A stretch of 64,000 nucleotides of DNA from Linnemannia elongata (taxonomy: Eukaryota > Mortierellomycota > Mortierellomycetes > Mortierellales > Mortierellaceae): positions 310,001 to 374,000 of the forward strand of contig JAXBDG010000024.1 in assembly GCA_036320915.1 (NCBI GenBank), given 5' to 3'. The position numbers and the translations under genes were made by a program. Numbering within the stretch: position 1 is the first letter of the stretch; every line of letters begins with the position of its first letter. The notes under the pieces are model-generated. The model worked only from the letters and a program-made list of their open reading frames with translations, had not been told where the DNA came from and made no database searches. Shown here in pieces: positions 21,492-33,000 of the stretch.

Positions 21492-21800
21492 GTTTGTCAT
21501 TCCTAATTGCCCCTTTGGTCATTGCATTCTCTGCATTCATTCGAAATCAACGTTCACCGAACAGGAACAGCAACATAACAGCACCAACGGAGAGAAAACC
21601 CTATTTTCCTTTTTCATACAAAAACAACAAACATACACCACAAACACAAAAAAAAAAAAAAAAACAACACCATACGCTTTTGAGGCTACCTTGCCTCCAC
21701 CGCTTAGGCTTTCTCAACACCAAACCACCCCGCACCTTTCACTCACCCGGTCGTCCACAGGAAACCCATCCCTCGAGAAAAAAAAACAATATAAAACAGA
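21400..21800 (+). promoter_or_regulatory. Conserved distal leader/promoter of NACHT copy 2
   Basis: Homologous to the minus-strand block at 16484-16850 upstream of copy 1 (shared TTTGGTCATTGCATTCTC and the ACACAAA-rich tail). A TATAAAAC occurs at 21790-21797. A GTAAGC donor at ~22013 and pyrimidine-AG acceptors at ~22043 and ~22183 allow a 5'-UTR intron before the start at 22405. The transcription start is inferred, not shown. Confidence 0.55.
21462..21494. repeat. CT dinucleotide microsatellite
   Basis: (CT)n run in the CT-rich leader upstream of NACHT copy 2. Confidence 0.9.
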
Positions 21801-22404
21801 ACAGTGCCTTCTGCTAAAGTAAGTTAGGACAGTGATAGCACTGATATAGTAAAAAAAAAAAAGGGTTCCAACGATTTAGACCTTCGCTCACCTACAGTGC
21901 TTCCATTCACACACTCTGTCTATATAGGCAGCCGGCCTATTCCACCGAGTTCTTTGTCCCACCTAGAGAGAAGAACTACAAGCAATACAAAAAATACTAC
22001 TCCATCTTTAGGTAAGCGACATCTTTTTTATTTCTTGCACACAGCCAAGTGGGAGATGTTATCAACTCGAGATGGTTCAATGTGAAAAGAGCAATTGCAT
22101 GTATGCATGCATGCATGCATGCGTAGAAACCAAACATCAAGTCTAATGCTTTTCTTCTGACGTATTTCATGTTTTTCCGTACAGCATTGACCTACCAGCT
22201 TCAATCTAGACCCTTCATCTATCCGGGCATTGATCCGAATCCACTACTTTTGACGAATACACACGGCAGATCAAGGTAAAGAAATAGACGATGCAGCTTG
22301 GTGCAATATTTGACCTCCTCGGAAAAACCAGCGTGGTCAAGTTCGATTAGTGTTGACATGTAAACCCCCCGACTTTTGAATATACTATTCCTAGAACGCT
22401 TACC

Positions 22405-25400
22405 ATGACAGTCCATCCCCTCAACGTTTTCTTTGAGAACATGCCCAGACCGGCCATCAAGACCGACCTTCCTCGCCCTCAGCAGCGCATTGAAAGGACA
22501 GACCAAGTGATCTATTGCAGTTCCTTGCTGCTCCAGGATTCACTTCCCTTGTCTTCCGCGGAACAAGGACCTACTTTTGACAAGGCAGAGCTGGCGTGGG
22601 TGGCGGAGATGAAGAATGACCCCATGGAGCGGGATCGTCTATTGTGGCTAGCAGCTCGTATGGTGGACAAGTTCGTCCAAGACGCCATGAAGGATTCCAC
22701 TGAGATTGCAGAGATCGTCGCTCTTGGACCCATCCTGCAGAAGGAGCCCTATCGCAAGCTGTTGTCCTCTTTCATCAAGGAGTTTGACGATTCTCAACTT
22801 CTAGACGTTGACTTGCTCCAGGGTCTTGTCCAATTGGTCCAATCCGCCACACCAGGCTACCTTCTCTCTGATGACCTGATCAAGATCCTCAGTATTCTCA
22901 GGATCCGTTTGCAAGGCACCCACCAGCAGTCCTCTGAGTACCCTTACCACCTCACCCTCGCTATCTCCAGAGTCCTTGATGCCATGGCTGACCACAATAT
23001 CCAAGATCTGGACAGAGTCCTTGAGCATGAGCCTCTGTCTGGGGTCTTGTCAGGGTTGAAGGGTAGCACCGATCCTTACCTTATGTACCAGGCCTGCTAT
23101 GCCTTTCAGGCTCTGCAGTATGTGCCCAACAATGAGACTGTTTTGCAGGCTGTCTTGCGGCATTCGCGAGGTGTGGTGGATGGTGTAGTCAAGATTACAG
23201 CGTTGGGCCAGTTGGATCTGGGGTCGGTGCTCGAGGGACTGGGAAATCTGCAAGAGGCACTGGGAGGTATGATAGGTGTTGCTGGCACTGTCTACGAAGG
23301 AGTGGGTTCTTTGATGGAGAGTGGACAAGGAGTGATGGAGAGTTTGAAGGAGAGATATGGAGCCGGCCAGAAGAAACCTTGGTATGCCGCCATCCGAGCC
23401 GCTTATGCTCTTGCAGAAGCTGGTCAGCTGAATGATCTCAACCGTTTGATCTGCGAGGCGCCTTGTCGTCGTGACCCCTTATTCCAGTGGGGTATCTGCC
23501 AGTTGTTGGGTGAGATTGCAGTCGACCCGATCTGGCCGATTGCCTCTCGTCAGCAAGCAGTCGTTCTTCTTGACCATCTCTACAAGGATGACCCAGAGTG
23601 GGGCCGAGATGAGAGCGTCAAGGCGTGGATGCTGACCATCATCGACAAGCTGGGATCTGTTGCCAACCAAGAGATCGCTACTAGTGCGATCGCTCTGAAA
23701 CAGGAGCTCGCCTCAGGCGACACCTCTACAACCCTCCACTCTTACCCATTGCGATCTCGTCTGCCAACCCCAGCCACGTCTTCGATCCTCATGAAGGTCC
23801 AAGATATCCCTGATCTCGAGTACGAGCTGTATAAGCTCCGATTGCAACGACTCCAAGACTACGATGATCGAGCGGTTTACGTCCTTCCGCAAGCCAAGCC
23901 ATCGCTCCTTGCTAAGGATGATGAGCTGTTCCCTCTGTTGGAGAAGGTACTAGAGTTTCTTGCCAGTGACCGTCAGGTCATGCTTATCCTAGGCGACTCT
24001 GGTTCAGGCAAGTCATCATTCAATCGACACCTGGAGCACCTGCTCTGGAAGGAGTACAAGCGAGGTGGGCCTATCCCTCTGTTCATTAACCTGGCTGCCA
24101 TTGAAGATCCCCAGCGCGACATGATCAACAAGCAACTGCAGTCTCACAACTTTGATGAAGATCAGATTATGGAGCTCAAACTACACCGGCAATTGGTTAT
24201 CATCTGCGACGGATACGATGAAAGTCAGCAATTGGTCAACCTTCACAAAACCAACTCCCTTAACCAGGCTGGACAGTGGAACACCAAGATGGTGATCAGT
24301 TGCAGGACCCAGTACCTTGGACCCTCGTACCAGGATCGCTTCAAGCCTCAGTCCACCGATCGATACAAGTCAGCTCCTCAGAATGTCTTTCAGGAGGCCG
24401 TCATTGCTCCTTTTTCCATGGAGCAGATCCATAACTATGTCGACCAGTATGTCCCTCTCGAGCCAAGGACCTGGAGCACCCAAGACTACATGGACAAGTT
24501 AACTGGGATCCCCAACCTCATGGACCTAGTCAAGAATCCGTTCCTCCTCTTACTTGCGCTGGAGGCATTGCCTGATGTCACCGAAGGCAACCAGGACCTG
24601 TCTACAATCAAGATTGTCCGCATCCAGCTCTACGACACCTTTGTCAACCACTGGCTCAATGTCAACAGCCGACGACTTCGAAGCAATACCTTGGCCAAGG
24701 AGGATTATGACGTGTTGGATCAGCTTGATGAGGCCGGCTTTGTGACGATGGGTATCGACTATTCTAAAAGACTGGCGTCAGCGATGTTTGAGAAACAGGA
24801 CGGAAAGGCCATCGTCAAATATCTCCACCTCAAAGACAAGGCGACGTGGAAAGTCGAGTACTTTGGTCCAGAGCCGGAAGTGCGGTTGTTGCGAGAGGCG
24901 TCGCCATTGACCCGCTCTGGAAGTTTCTTCCAGTTTATTCACCGGTCGATGTTGGAGTACTTCTTCTCCTGCACTGTCGTCGGTCCTAGTGCCACCGAGC
25001 GTACCGATGAATACTCTCCCGAGCCAACATCTGACGCTTCCGAGGCCCAAGTGCTCAACCCCGACTGCCCTTTGTTCAAGCGCAATCTTCTTGAGGAGCC
25101 CGCCATTATACAGTTCCTCAGCGAGCGAGTACAGAAGAACCCTGTCTTCAAGGATCAGCTCCTCGAGGTCGTTGAGAGGTCCAAGGCCGATGCCTCCATT
25201 GCCAACGCGGCAGCAAGCGCAATGACCATCCTGGTCAAAGCGGGTGTGATCTTCCACCGATATGATTTCCGAGGTGTTCATATTCCAGGAGCGGATCTGT
25301 CCGGTGGGCAGTTTGATTCGGCGTTGTTCCAAGGAGCCAACCTCACGAATGTCAATCTTGGAATGACTTGGCTACGCAATGCGGACTTCAGCAATGCGCA

Positions 25401-27558
25401 GATGGATGGCGTTCAGTTTGGAGAGCTACCGTACCTGGAGGTGGAGGAGTATGCTTATGCCTGCTGCCACTCACCTGATGGGAAGACGCTTGCTCTAGGT
25501 CTTACTGGCGGACGTATCGAGCTGTACGACACTGAGACTTGGGAGAAGACTGGCCAGGCGAAGCATGGTCGAGACATCACGTCGTTGGCGTATTCACCCG
25601 ATGGCCAGCGGTTGGTGTCTGGGTGTGAGGACAACACTGTGCGAGTATGGGATTGCGCCAAGAGTGATCCTATTTTACTCTTGGATGGACACACCAAAGA
25701 AGTGGAATCGGTGGCTTTTTCTCCTTGCGGCAAGAAGGTCGCATCGGCCAGTCAGGATGAGACGGTGCGTTTATGGGACTCGACGACTGGAGAGGTTCTG
25801 CACGTGTTGAAAGGTCATGAGGATTTTGTCAATTGCGTCAGGTTTACACCCGATGGACGGCAGCTTGTTTCGGGCAGTGTAGACGATACGGTTCGATTCT
25901 GGGATGTAGAGACAGGAGCGGCAGGAGAAGTTTGGGTGATGGATGAAGGGACTGTAATTTGCCTTGCTATTTCGCCGGATGGTCGTCAAGTCGTGATTGG
26001 GCATGGAAATGGCGCGATGAGGGTTTGGAGCATCGCCACAAGGTCAGCCGGCCCTGTCTTACTTGGTAACACTCAAGAAACCAGGTGCGTTATTTTTTCC
26101 GCTGATGGCCAGCGGATCGCTTCAGCTGGGTATGATTCCACAGCCAGAGTCTGGGACTCAACAACAGGCACCCCCATCTCCGTGTTCAGCAGCACAGGTC
26201 TTGTCTACGATGTGTCTTTCTCACTGGATGGTCGGAATCTTGTTTCAGTCGATGCTTCCATCGAAATTCGTCTATGGGACACGAGATCAAGTGGATATAG
26301 CATGGGACAGCTTGGACACTGTGACACCGTGAGGTCGGTCGCATACCAACCTTCTGGGCAGTCTATCTTGTCTGGTTCCAATGACGGAACCGTACGACGG
26401 TGGGATGCTTTGACAGGTGCTGCTGGATCTATTAGTGTTATTAAGGACCTTGCGGATACGCTATACTCGATCACACTTTCACCCGACCTCAACAAGGCGG
26501 CCACCGGAAGCGACGATGGATTTATAGAGATATGGGACCTTCGCAGTAACGAACGCGGCCCCGATCTTGAAGGACACACCGACGATGTGATGGAGTTGGC
26601 TTTTTCGCCTTGTAATGGGTGGATCGCGTCTGCCAGTGAGGACAAGACTGTCCGCTTGTGGGACCTGCGCAATGGTGGACAAGGTCAAGTTCTTTGTGAG
26701 ATGCCTCCCGATTCCGATACCGAGGAGGATGACAGCAGCGCTGACAGCGATAACCCGTTTGAATTGGCTTTCTCACCGACAGGATCCCAGCTCGCGGTCG
26801 GTGATTGGAATGGAACGGTCAATGTTTACGACATCCAAACAAGAGCAGTATTGACGACAACGACGTTGGATGATGATGCGGTCTTTTCGTTGGCGTACTC
26901 ACCAAACGGGCAAGAGCTTGCTATCGGTATCGACGGCGCCATTCTCTTCTGGGACTTGCAGTCAAAGGAACCTGGCGACAAACTGAAGCTCAATGACTAC
27001 GGTGTTCACCCTATCGTTTATTCGCCTTGTGGGGAATGGATCGCCTGTGGAGATGGGTACTGTAGTCTTCAACTCTGCCGCCGCCAGTCGAGCGAAAAGA
27101 ACACCTGGCGTTGCGTCTCGGTCGTCGAGGGATTTCTTATGGAGGTCATGGCTATTGCATGGAATCCGGTTGTCCCGCTAGAATTCGTCACTGGTTCCCA
27201 GGATCGGTCTATTCGTGTTTGGCGGATCTCGGACAGCAACGATGGTGGTGTAGTGTCTGTGGAATTGGTTTGGGGTTCTAATGTTGGAGTGCTTGGAGCA
27301 TCTGGCATGAGAATCGATGACGTTATTGGTCTTGATGCCGAAAGCCGGAGACTGTTGATACAACGCGGCGCCGTCGACGGAAACTCGGTTTCCAAAGAAG
27401 ATGAATCGAACCCTAACTCAGGTGGCGTTGTGAAGGCAGGTGATGGAGAAGAGTCGGACGATGGAGAAGAAGAGACGGACGATGATGAAGAAGATACAGA
27501 CGATGATGAAGATCATTCAGATGATGGAGAAGAAGAGACTGACGATGGAGAAGAATAG
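22405..27558 (+). CDS. NACHT-pentapeptide-WD40 STAND receptor (copy 2)
   Basis: One open frame, 1717 aa, the inverted paralogue of the gene at 10534-15822. It begins 45 residues further in: the ATG at 22405 opens MTVHPLNVFFEN where copy 1 has TLNVFSKN. A CTAG acceptor at 22391-22394 leaves room for an upstream coding exon (for example before a GTAAAG donor at ~22275). Walker A GDSGSGKS is at 530-537 and Walker B LVIICDGYDE at 597-606. Pentapeptides (GADLSGGQF) precede 14 WD40 repeats. From the N-terminal region through the pentapeptides the two proteins are almost identical, with identical codons over long runs; from the first WD40 repeat onward they diverge widely. The C-terminus adds an acidic DDGEEETDD tail absent from copy 1. 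It presumably acts as an intracellular sensor. Confidence 0.93.
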   Translation: MTVHPLNVFFENMPRPAIKTDLPRPQQRIERTDQVIYCSSLLLQDSLPLSSAEQGPTFDKAELAWVAEMKNDPMERDRLLWLAARMVDKFVQDAMKDSTEIAEIVALGPILQKEPYRKLLSSFIKEFDDSQLLDVDLLQGLVQLVQSATPGYLLSDDLIKILSILRIRLQGTHQQSSEYPYHLTLAISRVLDAMADHNIQDLDRVLEHEPLSGVLSGLKGSTDPYLMYQACYAFQALQYVPNNETVLQAVLRHSRGVVDGVVKITALGQLDLGSVLEGLGNLQEALGGMIGVAGTVYEGVGSLMESGQGVMESLKERYGAGQKKPWYAAIRAAYALAEAGQLNDLNRLICEAPCRRDPLFQWGICQLLGEIAVDPIWPIASRQQAVVLLDHLYKDDPEWGRDESVKAWMLTIIDKLGSVANQEIATSAIALKQELASGDTSTTLHSYPLRSRLPTPATSSILMKVQDIPDLEYELYKLRLQRLQDYDDRAVYVLPQAKPSLLAKDDELFPLLEKVLEFLASDRQVMLILGDSGSGKSSFNRHLEHLLWKEYKRGGPIPLFINLAAIEDPQRDMINKQLQSHNFDEDQIMELKLHRQLVIICDGYDESQQLVNLHKTNSLNQAGQWNTKMVISCRTQYLGPSYQDRFKPQSTDRYKSAPQNVFQEAVIAPFSMEQIHNYVDQYVPLEPRTWSTQDYMDKLTGIPNLMDLVKNPFLLLLALEALPDVTEGNQDLSTIKIVRIQLYDTFVNHWLNVNSRRLRSNTLAKEDYDVLDQLDEAGFVTMGIDYSKRLASAMFEKQDGKAIVKYLHLKDKATWKVEYFGPEPEVRLLREASPLTRSGSFFQFIHRSMLEYFFSCTVVGPSATERTDEYSPEPTSDASEAQVLNPDCPLFKRNLLEEPAIIQFLSERVQKNPVFKDQLLEVVERSKADASIANAAASAMTILVKAGVIFHRYDFRGVHIPGADLSGGQFDSALFQGANLTNVNLGMTWLRNADFSNAQMDGVQFGELPYLEVEEYAYACCHSPDGKTLALGLTGGRIELYDTETWEKTGQAKHGRDITSLAYSPDGQRLVSGCEDNTVRVWDCAKSDPILLLDGHTKEVESVAFSPCGKKVASASQDETVRLWDSTTGEVLHVLKGHEDFVNCVRFTPDGRQLVSGSVDDTVRFWDVETGAAGEVWVMDEGTVICLAISPDGRQVVIGHGNGAMRVWSIATRSAGPVLLGNTQETRCVIFSADGQRIASAGYDSTARVWDSTTGTPISVFSSTGLVYDVSFSLDGRNLVSVDASIEIRLWDTRSSGYSMGQLGHCDTVRSVAYQPSGQSILSGSNDGTVRRWDALTGAAGSISVIKDLADTLYSITLSPDLNKAATGSDDGFIEIWDLRSNERGPDLEGHTDDVMELAFSPCNGWIASASEDKTVRLWDLRNGGQGQVLCEMPPDSDTEEDDSSADSDNPFELAFSPTGSQLAVGDWNGTVNVYDIQTRAVLTTTTLDDDAVFSLAYSPNGQELAIGIDGAILFWDLQSKEPGDKLKLNDYGVHPIVYSPCGEWIACGDGYCSLQLCRRQSSEKNTWRCVSVVEGFLMEVMAIAWNPVVPLEFVTGSQDRSIRVWRISDSNDGGVVSVELVWGSNVGVLGASGMRIDDVIGLDAESRRLLIQRGAVDGNSVSKEDESNPNSGGVVKAGDGEESDDGEEETDDDEEDTDDDEDHSDDGEEETDDGEE
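27440..27558 (+). repeat. Acidic GAA/GAT tail repeat
   Basis: GATGATGAAGAA-type tandem units encode the terminal Asp/Glu-rich tail of NACHT copy 2. Their reiteration suggests slippage growth, parallel to but at a different place from the acidic insertion of copy 1. Confidence 0.85.
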
Positions 27559-27967
27559 ACGGACAGTGGATAAGAAGGAAACGGGGAGAGGGGAGAGGAG
27601 CAGGAGCAGGAGAATGGATCAGATGCCGAGGAATAGTTTCGTGGTTGCCACCACGTCAACCAAAAATAAAATTTGCTTTCGGACGATCGCTCTTATTATC
27701 ATCAGTGATAACGCCGGACCTGAAGGACTGATGAATTTATTTGTCTCATTTGATAATGATCATTAATGAGATTGATGCAACAATTAGTTATCCTAGAGAT
27801 CTTGGAAAATGTGGAATGGAACCTAACTCATTCGTCTGTACACGAGTTTGCTTTGCTTCACCAGGTTGGAAACTTCCATGTAGAAACGCCCGCATTATTG
27901 TCTTTTACGCAATGCATGAATGCTTTCTTATACCTCCCTCATTCTTTTTATTGCTTCAAAAGGGAGT

Positions 27968-29387
27968 TCATTTCCGTTTTTTCTTAAGGGTGTAAATACG
28001 AAGGGTGTGTGTTGCTTTGTTGAACTCTGCAAGAATGTTGTCGAGGTCCAGGGGTTCGTTGGGCATATCGATCTCGGCGTGGTATTCCTTTCCTTGATCG
28101 ATGGCTTCGCCTTGGCTCTTGGAGTGGATAATTAGTTTGTCGGGGAGGACCACATCCAATGTCACGCCTTCCATGCTTGTCTGTTATCCATGTCGATTCA
28201 AGAATAGAAGCATTGGTTAGTCCATGTTGCCTCGCTCAGTCATCGGTGAATACTCCTGCGAAAGAAAATAAAACGCTGAAATTGTACTTACATGGTTGGG
28301 CAAGTCGACCTCAACAATGATCCCGAGGGTTCCCTTTGGACAAGGCAATTGTCTGTTTCTAAGCGCGATATCATCCTTTCCTGCAGCGGGGACAACAATG
28401 TCACCAAGTCCCTCGGCTGGTTTTGTTGTTGAAACTTCCTGGATCTTTGTAGATGTAACAGTAGTAGGAGTGGGTGGCATCGTTCCTGAGATGTCGCCCA
28501 TCTCCTGAATGGCTGGTGGCTTTGGCAAGATGATCGAACGCTTCTTGAGCTCGTCCTTTGATTTCATATTTGGCAGCTCAAAATCTGCGTGCACAGTTAA
28601 AACAATAAGTTGGGTGTCAGTTTCTTACTTTTGTTTGTTGTGGTTGTCCCATACAAAAGCAATAATTTCCTGAGTAATTAATGCGAAACGTACTTCTACT
28701 CAGCTCGACACGACACTTTTCTTCGACCCACTCCATGGCCAGTTCCATAATGTATAACTTGTAGTCAAAGTCCTTCTCTGAGCGCTTGTATGGTTCCGTG
28801 TGAATGCATGCGTCAACAACCAGGTATGCCTTTGCAACTATCATATTGGAGAGTAATCGTTAGTTCAAGCCCGCATAGAAATACATTTGTCAGACAAAAT
28901 AAGAGATGAACAAATTACCAGAGTCACGGTACTCCCGAGGTGGACTGACTTGAAAAGGCACCTGGTAGGTAACACCTTCCTCCGCTTGAATGGCCTTCCT
29001 GATCTCAGCCTCCGTAGCCTTTGATGGTTGCGGCATCAAATCTGACGAACAGATGTTGATGAACACCACCGTCTCTGCAGGGTAGACGATGGTCTTGTTC
29101 CCCATAGGCACCTGGTTACTCTGTTTTGTCGTCCGAGTCTGGACCACAAACCCGGGGACAGGTGTGATCTCTGTCATGGCCTGACGGGGTCCCTGTGCGG
29201 CTGTGATATATGATTCTGCAAGGGCCATGGCTGCCTTGGGATTCTTTTTGAACTCTTCTAGGAGGGCTTCTTCGTCTGCTAGGTCTCTTGTTGCATTGTT
29301 CTTGGTGTCTTTTGAGGGGGTGTCTGATGTGTTGAGTAGGAATGAGGATCCCTTGGCGGGCTGGTCGTCAAAGTCCAGGAATGACAT
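27968..29387 (-). CDS. PIH1: PIH1 domain protein (R2TP component, PIH1D1/Nop17-like)
   Basis: Four exons on the minus strand: 29387-28919, 28837-28694, 28584-28292 and 28180-27968, all GT-AG, giving 372 aa. The N-terminal half is a PIH1 domain: PGFVVQTRTT, then TVVFINICSSDLMPQP, and QVPFQVSPPREYRDSG, continuing VAKAYLVVDACIH in exon 2 (family: KVFINICxSxxVPxP, ...PREExDKxGxxCxVxDVxxN). Exon 3 has a Pro/Thr/Ser-rich linker and GTLGIIVEVDLPNH; exon 4 (TSMEGVTLDVVLPDKLIIHSK) resembles the CS-like C-terminal domain. PIH1 bridges the Rvb1/Rvb2-Tah1-Hsp90 R2TP complex that assembles snoRNPs and PIKK kinases. It is convergent with NACHT copy 2 (409 bp apart) and divergent from the next gene. Confidence 0.85.
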
Positions 29388-30099
29388 TACTTCCTGTTTC
29401 CTGTTTCCTGTTCTTGGACGTGTTATGAATGAACGAGTAAGAAGAAGAAATCAGCACGGCAACGGCCTTTCTTATGTCCGTTTCTTCGTCAGCGCAAAGC
29501 CACCGAATAAGTCGCTGCGGTCAAGTTGTTTGGTTCGACTGTGCCATTTGTGCAAATGTGCTAAACATAGGAACACACACGGACAAATCACACACGGGTG
29601 CCTGGCCCGGGCAAAATGGACAAAAGGAGACGGTTCTCTACAGCCAAGCCTTTTCTCTTTATCTCTCTCTCTCTCTCTCTCTTTCTATCTCTCTCTCTCT
29701 CTATCCTTCCTCTCTTTCATACTCCCCTCTCTCTCTCTCTCTTTCTGATCATCCTCTTCCTCTCCTTCTTATCCCTCTCTCTCATCTCCACCCATTCTTC
29801 CTCCTCCCTTATTTCTCCTCTTCTTCTTTCACATCTCTCACACGACAAAACACCTTTCACTACACACTCACTCGTCTCCTTCCTTGTCAGCAGCAACCCT
29901 CTTGTCCTTGTTGTCTCTGTCCCCTACCCCTCTTCAGCCTTCCTTTCCCTCCTCGTGCACACACCACATCACCCCTCCCTCACACACCCTTCCTCTGAAG
30001 TAGTCCAACCAACCAACACCCCCTTTGTCACTCTCCTCTCCCTCCCTTCCTACGCTTATCTCCCCCCAACACAAATCCCGACTAGCAGGGCCCGGCACA
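29388..30099. promoter_or_regulatory. Bidirectional promoter region, CT-rich
   Basis: 712 bp between the divergent start codons of the PIH1 and TMEM62-like genes. Contains (CT)n runs at about 29661-29702 and 29725-29742 and is strongly pyrimidine-rich toward the plus-strand gene. No TATA box is obvious. Confidence 0.6.
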
Positions 30100-33000
30100 A
30101 TGTCAAGGAGATCCGTCTCCCCCGCCACAACAGGCTCATCACAAGAATCAACACCAAGACTGACTCGGTCATGGTTTAAAACCGCAGTGGCGTTCTTCCC
30201 CTTCCTCACACTGGTCATCTCTGCGTGGCTCTATGCGTTCCACCTCGACAAACTTGCCAACCAGTCTATGGTCCGGTCCAAAGAATTGAACCCTCACAGT
30301 GCAAAGAATAGTTTTAAACAGGACACAACGTCTCCCTCGGAGCAGGATGGGGTTGTGATCGGAGATAGCAAGGATAATATCTTTTACTTCATCCAGGTAA
30401 GCTCTTGGTCCGTACACAAAGGAAGAGAGAAAGGGACATAGAGAGAGAGAGAAAGAGGGATACAGAGAGGAGGATCAGATAGAGCGAAGGAGATAAAGAT
30501 AGAGTGAGGCTATCTCTTATCTCTCGACTTTGCCACGTCGCCTTCTTCCTTCATTCGCTCCTTTCCCCCCGGTGCTCTCTACTTTATTTAGTTTTGCAAT
30601 TGCTTCACCAGCACAACAACATACATTTTATGCGTGTGATCCGTGTCCACGTTTAGTCTGTGGAAGAAAGGGGTGTCGATCCATGCACATGGACAAAGGA
30701 TATGGAGTGCTGACTATGATCCAATATGCATTTGTTTATTTGTTTATTGTAGGTGTCAGACTTGCACATCAGCACCTTCAGGAAGGCGAGTACCGCCAAC
30801 TTTTACACTTTTCTCTCGACTGCCCTCCCTCTCGTCGAACCCGCCTTTGTCGTCGTTACAGGAGACCTCACTGATGCCAAGGATAAGCAGTTGGTCGGGT
30901 CAATGCAATATGTCAACGAATGGGTCACCTACAGAGACGCCCTCGAGGAGTCTGGCGTACTGACGAAACGGAACGGGACCTTTTGGCATGACCTCCGAGG
31001 CAATCATGACTGCTTCAACGTCCCCAGCTGGGACAGCAAAGAGAACATGTTTGCTGACATGTCTTCAAGCAAGTCACCCGGATTCATGTTTGATGTTAGA
31101 ACTGGGTATGGCAAATACGGATTCATTGGCATTGATGCCTGTCCCAAGCCAGGACCTGCTCGCCCCTACAACTTTTTCGGACTGTTCGAGACCCCTGACA
31201 TGGATCATCTCTCAGAGAGGTTGACCTTGAGCGAGGGCAACAACCACACCTTTGTCGTACGTTAACCACCCATCTTACTGTCCACTATCTTTTGACTTTT
31301 CAATGTAACAGGAATCGCCACCTAACCAAGTCTTATCTGTTGTCTTTACCATGCTACCAATTAGTTCTCCCATTACCCTGTTACGACGACCATGTTTGGA
31401 GAGACATCGCTTGGAGAGAGCTTTGCAGACCTTTCAAAGTCGTTCAGTGTCTACATGTGCGGTCACCTGCACAAATTGAAGTGGGGTAAGTGCCGCGTAG
31501 GCCTCAAATCGGTTTTGGTGCAACATTTCAAAACTGGTGCAATAGACTAATGGCAGCATCATTTTTCATTGATAGGCCTTGGAGATGCGCTTCAGTCATA
31601 CCAGCCAACACACTTCTTGGAACTGGAAGTCGGAGATATGAAGCAGAACGGCTTGTACAGGATTATGGTTGTTGATCACGATATGATCTCCTTCACGGAT
31701 GTCTCTATGCCCATGACAACCATCCCATCTGCCATCATGCCTCATAGCAAGAACAAGCAGGAAGAGGATATTTACGAATCTGAGCAGCAGGGGCAGGAAG
31801 AGGGCTCAGGGGATCAGGGCGAGAAGAAGGAGAGAAAGAGGCCAGCCCTGGGACCTCGTTTGCCCACCAACCCCATCATCGTTGTGTCGAACCCCAAGGA
31901 TTCTCGCTACATGATTCCCAAGCACGAGCCTGTTAACAGGATCTCTACCAGCACACATATCCGCTTTTTGGCATGGACTGATAGCCAGATCCCTGATGAT
32001 GACCATCCTTTCGCTCGTGATGAAATCAAGGTTGAGATCAGGATTGATGGAACTCTGCACGACCGCCCAGCTAGCTTTGCCGGAACCAAGGCAGAACACC
32101 AGACAGACGAGGATGAGTTCCTTCCGCTCTATGTTGCTCCATGGAACCCACAGGATTACCAGGATGATAAGGACCATGAGATTGAGATCAAGATAGTGGA
32201 TCGCTTTGGTCGAGTTGGCAGCTCAAAGTCGGTCTTCAGGGTCGATGGCAAGCGATCAGAAATGAAGGGAGGCTTTGCCGAGTGGATTATGTGGGCCAAC
32301 ATTGCCCTCCTGGTAAGTTCTTTCACTTGTTCGTGTTCTAACTGTCGTAGCGTCGGGTAACTGCAAAATTCATTTACTAATATGTTATTTTCGCACTTGT
32401 CTACTACTTACAGCTGAAGGCATTGTTCACCACAGGATATCTCTCGGTTACGCTGCTTTTGCTCATCTTGCCCAAGCTCTACTCGCTTTACCTCCAAACA
32501 TCACCTCCACCAGAGTACACCCCTTTGCACAAGCAAGCTACCGACTCTACATCAACACTTTCGCAGTTGGACTCGACCACACCTCAGTTCAGGAACGGTT
32601 ATGAGGCATGGCTTGACAGGAAGAGTCGTCACTTGTACCGTCTCTCCTCAACTCTCTCTTCATCATCTTCAGGACATCGCTTCTGGAACCGCTTCGTCAA
32701 CCATACCATTCACGCCCACATCCTCCGCTTTGTCCACTTTTCGACCCAGCCCATTCTGTTCTACTCGACCTTGCTCTTCACGCTCATGTTGGTAACTATG
32801 CCACATTTCTGGGGTAATTTTGTCCCAGCTGCAGGAGAGCAAGGACAGGGTTACTTCTACCTTCAAGGAATTTACCTGCCTCATGCCAACGGTCATCTCA
32901 GTGGCGGACTTGGAGCAGCTAGCTTGGACCCTGAGGGACCTGGACGTGTTCTTAAACCCTTGAGCGTTCTTTCAGGAGCTATCTCGTCCTTGACTGGTGG

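Noticed and set aside
28296..28508. Open frame opposite the PIH1 gene
   Set aside because: Antisense shadow of a clearly spliced PIH1 exon.
29474..30179. Long Ser/Leu-rich frames in the CT-rich divergent promoter
   Set aside because: Product of CT microsatellites, not coding.
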